A stretch of 64,000 nucleotides of DNA. It comes from Actinomycetes bacterium. GTDB lineage: Bacteria; Actinomycetota; Coriobacteriia; Anaerosomatales; Anaerosomataceae. Positions 61,333 to 64,000 of the stretch are shown here, piece by piece. Numbering within the stretch: position 1 is the first letter of the stretch; each line of letters begins with the position of its first letter. The DNA lies in NCBI GenBank assembly GCA_022839745.1, contig JALHJB010000002.1:1-64000 (forward strand). Reading direction: 5' to 3'. Below the pieces are notes generated by a model that was not told the DNA's origin, made no database searches, and saw only the letters and a list, made by a program, of their open reading frames with translations. The translations under genes were made by a program, and so were the position numbers.

Positions 61333-62421
61333 ATGCTGGATACGGGGGCGAATTACCTCGCGGTGATCAAGGTCGTCGGTGTGGGCGGCGGCGGCACCAA
61401 TGCGGTCAACCGGATGGTTGAAGCGGGTGTGAAGGGCGTGGAGTTCATCGCCGTGAACACCGACATGCAGGCACTGCTGATGTCCGATGCGGACTATACG
61501 GTGCACATCGGCGTGGGCCTGACCAAAGGGCTTGGTGCCGGTGCGGATCCCGATGTCGGCCTCAATGCCGCCGAGGAGAACCGCGAGGAGATCAAGGAGG
61601 CGCTGCAGGGCGCTGACATGATCTTCATCACCGCGGGCGAGGGCGGCGGTACCGGTACCGGTGCGGCCCCCGTCATCGCACAGATCGCCAAGGACGAGAT
61701 CGGAGCACTCACGGTCGCGGTTGTCACGCGACCGTTCGCGTTCGAGGGGCGCAAACGCGCGATCCAGGCTGAAGAGGGCATCAAGCGTTTGCGCGAGCAC
61801 GTTGACACGCTGATCATCATCCCCAACGACCGGCTCCTCCAGGTCGCTGAGAAAAAGACCTCCATCCTTGACGCGTTCCGTATCGCGGATGACGTGCTTC
61901 GCCAGGGCTGCCAGGGCATCACGGACCTGATCACGGTTCCCGGTCTGATCAACCTCGACTTCGCCGATGTCCGCACCATCATGAAGGACGCCGGCACCGC
62001 GTTGATGGGCATCGGTGTCGCCACCGGTGACAACCGCGCGCATGAGGCCGCCAAGGCAGCTATCGCAAGCCCGCTGCTCGAGTCGAGCATCGACGGAGCC
62101 AACGGTGTGCTGCTCTCGATCTCCGGCGGAAGCGACCTGGGTCTGTTCGAGGTCAACGAGGCAGCGGAGGTGGTCCAGTCGGCCGCCCACGCCGATGCGA
62201 ACATCATTTTCGGTGCGGTCATCGATGATTCGATGATGGATTCGATTCGGGTCACCGTGATCGCCACCGGCTTCGGGGCCCGCAAGAAGCAGGAGGCGAT
62301 GGAGTTCGAGAACGCTCTGCGTGAGGACGAGGGTCCGCGTATCCCTACCTTCGACCTGCCATCGAGTGTTGAGGAGGACGACCTGGACATCCCGGCGTTC
62401 CTGAAGAGGAGCCGCTTCTAA
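61333..62421 (+). CDS. ftsZ: Cell division GTPase FtsZ
   Basis: Tubulin homologue, 362 aa, forming the Z ring. [17 protein letters not shown] at the N-terminus, tubulin signature GGGTGTG (104-110), NDRLL and the T7 loop DFADVRTIM. The C-terminal peptide [14 protein letters not shown] is the docking site for SepF or other tethers; the linker before it is short. ATG has SD AGGAGG. No ftsA is present, as usual in Actinomycetota; sepF is not in the window but commonly follows pgeF-yggS downstream. Confidence 0.98.
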   Translation: MLDTGANYLAVIKVVGVGGGGTNAVNRMVEAGVKGVEFIAVNTDMQALLMSDADYTVHIGVGLTKGLGAGADPDVGLNAAEENREEIKEALQGADMIFITAGEGGGTGTGAAPVIAQIAKDEIGALTVAVVTRPFAFEGRKRAIQAEEGIKRLREHVDTLIIIPNDRLLQVAEKKTSILDAFRIADDVLRQGCQGITDLITVPGLINLDFADVRTIMKDAGTALMGIGVATGDNRAHEAAKAAIASPLLESSIDGANGVLLSISGGSDLGLFEVNEAAEVVQSAAHADANIIFGAVIDDSMMDSIRVTVIATGFGARKKQEAMEFENALREDEGPRIPTFDLPSSVEEDDLDIPAFLKRSRF

Positions 62422-62462
62422 GCTGCGTGAGATACCCGGCCTGAACAGGTCGTGACATTCTG

Positions 62463-62512
62463 GCCGCCGCGTGACGAGTGCGAGACTCGTTGCGCGGCGG
62501 CTGTGTGTTGCG
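62463..62512 (+). terminator. ftsZ terminator (long hairpin)
   Basis: GCCGCCGCG (62463-62471) pairs with CGCGGCGGC (62493-62501), with an inner stem ACGAGT / ACTCGT (62474-62490). The stems are separated by a symmetric TG/TG internal loop. A TGTGTGTTG tail follows. It ends the dcw operon. Confidence 0.7.
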
Positions 62513-62531
62513 GCGGCGTGGGAGACGCAAG

Positions 62532-62564
62532 GAGGACCCGCACGCACAGAGCGTACGGGTCCTC
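62532..62564 (-). terminator. Terminator of the minus-strand PLDc_N-like gene
   Basis: GAGGACCCG (62532-62540) and CGGGTCCTC (62556-62564) form a 9-bp stem, with a short ACGC/GCGT stem inside. Read on the minus strand it follows the stop at 62611 and leads into CTTGCGTCTCC. It lies tail to tail with the ftsZ terminator. Confidence 0.65.
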
Positions 62565-62610
62565 GTGGTGCCTCTCGCCCTACGGTGAGTCGGGTGAAAG
62601 ACGGGCCGTG

Positions 62611-63171
62611 CTACACCGGAGGCGCCGGAGGTGCGGGCGGTGCGGGCGGTGCCGGTGGAGCGGGCGGCGGCGTCGTCGGCGCGGCCGGTGGAGCGGGGGG
62701 CGCCATGGGCGCGGCGGGTGGAGCGGGCGGCGGCGCCATCGGCGCGGCGGGTGGAGCGGGCGGCGGCGCCATCGGCGCGGCCTGCGGCTGGTAGCCACCG
62801 GTCGGACCAGCCATGGGCGGCTGGCCACCCTGTCCACGCTTGATCTTCTTGTAGACTACGAAGTAGTACACGACCGAGGCGATGAACCCCACGAACACCA
62901 GCAGCAGGATCCAGATCAACTTGGAGTTTCCCGACGAGTTCGGATACTCATACTCCTGGCGCAGGATGGCGTCGATGAGCATCCAGAGCGAGAAGGCGCC
63001 AAGCAGGAGGGCGGGGATCCAGATACAAGCCATGATGCCAAGGCCGAGGAATCCCGCGGCGGCATCACCGCCACCGTCGTAGTAGTACTCCTCAGCGAAT
63101 GCTGGTGCCGAGGTCGCAAGCGTGAGTACTGCGGCGCTGAGCGCTGCTGAATGAATGGATGACCGCTTCAT
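62611..63171 (-). CDS. PLDc_N-like membrane protein with Pro/Ala repeat tail
   Basis: A 186-aa protein. N-terminal signal (to APAFA), a first hydrophobic region (~38-64), then a segment like the cardiolipin-synthase N-domain: WMLIDAILRQEYEYPNSSGN, then LIWILLLVFVGFIASVVYYF and VVYKKIKRG. The C-terminal ~60 residues are tandem AP/APP repeats (APMAPPPAPPA units). Start ATG 63171 with GGGGGGTGA upstream. It may anchor a cell-surface proline-rich tail; function unknown. No phospholipase catalytic domain is present. Confidence 0.75.
   Translation of the reverse strand: MKRSSIHSAALSAAVLTLATSAPAFAEEYYYDGGGDAAAGFLGLGIMACIWIPALLLGAFSLWMLIDAILRQEYEYPNSSGNSKLIWILLLVFVGFIASVVYYFVVYKKIKRGQGGQPPMAGPTGGYQPQAAPMAPPPAPPAAPMAPPPAPPAAPMAPPAPPAAPTTPPPAPPAPPAPPAPPAPPV
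62671..62782 (-). repeat. 33-nt tandem repeats encoding a Pro/Ala tail
   Basis: Units of 33 nt begin at 62701, 62734 and (partial) 62767, with a diverged 30-nt unit at 62671. They encode the repeated APMAPPPAPPA stretch. Slippage could vary copy number. Confidence 0.7.
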
Positions 63172-63218
63172 ATTGCATCACCCCCCTCGGCGAGCAGTCA
63201 CAGACATACCAACGGGGG

Positions 63219-63236
63219 ATCGAGCCAGGGCTCGAT
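63219..63236. promoter_or_regulatory. Dyad in the divergent region upstream of pgeF
   Basis: ATCGAGCC and GGCTCGAT are separated by two bases (AG), with GG and CC extending the symmetry after one mismatch. It lies between the minus-strand membrane gene and pgeF, each about 50-140 bp away, and looks like an operator for one or both. Confidence 0.4.
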
Positions 63237-63374
63237 TCCACAGTGCGAGTGTGACGCAACGGTGTACGTTTGACCAGCGTCAGGGAGCCGTTTCCGGGTG
63301 GACGAGAGCATCGCGCGGTGCCGTTGCGGTGAGGCCGGAGAGAGTGTACATGCGACGAGGAAGGTGTGGTCGGG

Positions 63375-64000
63375 TTGTATGAGCGCGTGGAGCGTGACGG
63401 AGTGGCGATCTACACGGTTCCATCGCTGTTCGAGGCCTGCGGAGTGGGCATCGCATTCAGCGAGCGGATCGGTGGCGTGAGCCGGTCGCCATGGGCCACG
63501 CTTGATCTTGCCGGTCACTTGGATGATGAGCCGGCCCACGTCGATCGCAATCGCGACCTGCTCCTCGAGTCGATCGGGGTCGGCGCCCTGCGAGACCGGC
63601 TGACGACCGCCGAACAGGTGCATGGCACCACGCTCGCGCGGGTGGACGCCGCCGCCGCCGGCTCGGGTGCGTATGTTGCGCGAGGTCGCGGGCCGATCCG
63701 CGCCACCGACGCCCTCTGGACGACGGAGCGCGGCGTGCCGCTGCTGCTGATGTTCGCCGACTGCGTCCCGGTGGTGCTCGTCCGTCCGTCGATTCCCGCA
63801 GTGGCTGTGGTCCATGCGGGGTGGCGGGGAGCGGCCGCGGGTGTGATCGAGGCGGCAGTCGCGGAGCTTGCCGCGATTCCAGGTCCCGATGACCTCGTGG
63901 CGTACGTCGGTCCTCATATCGGATCGTGTTGTTACGAGGTCGGGCCCGAATGCGTGTCGCATTTCGACAACACCTTTGTTACGATTACCGCGGCCTCGAC
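63375..64000 (+). CDS. pgeF: Peptidoglycan editing factor PgeF (multicopper polyphenol oxidoreductase family), 5' part
   Basis: The first ~208 residues of a YfiH/DUF152 protein that runs past the window end. Motifs: TTAEQVHGTTLARV, TDALWTTERGVPL, FADCVPVVLV, AVVHAGWRGAAAGVIEAAV and AYVGPHIGSCCYEVGPE, containing the His/Cys zinc-site residues. This family cleans mis-incorporated residues from peptidoglycan precursors or acts as a purine nucleoside phosphorylase. TTG 63375 is chosen because GAGGAAGG lies ~10 nt upstream; GTG 63387 is possible. Position after ftsZ is the usual one (ftsZ-pgeF-yggS-sepF). Confidence 0.9.
   Translation, partial: MYERVERDGVAIYTVPSLFEACGVGIAFSERIGGVSRSPWATLDLAGHLDDEPAHVDRNRDLLLESIGVGALRDRLTTAEQVHGTTLARVDAAAAGSGAYVARGRGPIRATDALWTTERGVPLLLMFADCVPVVLVRPSIPAVAVVHAGWRGAAAGVIEAAVAELAAIPGPDDLVAYVGPHIGSCCYEVGPECVSHFDNTFVTITAAS

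Noticed and set aside
62471..62794. Gly/Ala-rich plus-strand frame resembling a PE-PGRS-like repeat protein
   Set aside because: It is the complement of the Pro/Ala repeats of the minus-strand gene; its start lies in the ftsZ terminator and it has no SD.
62611..63171. Cardiolipin synthase
   Set aside because: Only the N-terminal membrane domain type is present; both HKD catalytic motifs are absent.

Overview
This 64 kb window is chromosomal DNA of a high-GC, Gram-positive (monoderm) bacterium, most likely an actinomycetote. I infer a deep-branching, Coriobacteriia-like lineage. The reasons are the GC-rich codon use, the many GTG starts, the tlyA-nadK-recN-steA-mctB...pyrG...xerD order shared with Mycobacterium, a MurE with the meso-DAP motif DNPR, and a type IV pilus cluster without an outer-membrane secretin. 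Almost everything is vertically inherited core genome. I see no phage, insertion sequence, CRISPR array, tRNA or rRNA.

Layout. (1) 1-11.6 kb: the C-terminus of an unrecognised protein, then a type IV pilus locus: pilB, pilC, a major pilin, prepilin peptidase, three minor pilin-like genes (one carrying four carboxypeptidase-regulatory-like repeats) and pilMNO plus a PilP/GspC-like gene, closed by a terminator. (2) 11.7-26.5 kb: a long co-directional housekeeping run. It starts with aroC, a fused aroK-aroB and aroQ (shikimate pathway), then pepP, efp, a carboxyltransferase fused to an AccB-type biotin carrier, accC, a Gls24/Asp23-family gene, nusB, xseB, dxs, tlyA, nadK and recN. The order follows the Bacillus aroQ-pepP-efp-accB-accC-yqhY-nusB...dxs-tlyA...recN block, with the fused gene in the accB slot. 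(3) 26.5-39.4 kb: steA and mctB (division/envelope pair), a minus-strand murJ-glycosyltransferase pair, a large extracytoplasmic/membrane protein followed by a MraY/WecA-like transferase, pyrG, an M20 peptidase, a DUF3866 protein and xerD. (4) 39.6-46.2 kb: a BMP-type nucleoside ABC transporter operon, then small membrane proteins and a DUF4349 lipoprotein. (5) 46.4-62.4 kb: a full dcw cluster (mraZ-rsmH-ftsL-ftsI-murE-murF-mraY-murD-ftsW-murG-murC-murB-ftsQ-ftsZ). (6) 62.6-64 kb: a PLDc_N-like membrane protein on the minus strand and the 5' part of pgeF, which runs off the window.

How the genes fit together. The window combines the surface pilus machine with most of cell-wall precursor synthesis (MurE/F/D/C/B, MraY, MurG, MurJ flippase), septation (FtsL/I/W/Q/Z, SteA/MctB) and chromosome dimer resolution (XerD). 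A central-metabolism block supplies chorismate, isoprenoid precursor, NADP and biotin-dependent carboxylation.

The most unusual signal is in the carboxyltransferase-AccB fusion. An in-frame GTG at 18133, 8 nt after a near-perfect Shine-Dalgarno sequence, starts exactly at the canonical AccB N-terminus, so one locus may make both a 620-aa fusion and a free 154-aa AccB. Others are 10-nt-phased MraZ-type repeats on the mraZ promoter, dyads on the ftsZ and bmpA promoters, alternative hairpins in the pilA leader, and two antisense-overlapping small membrane ORFs.
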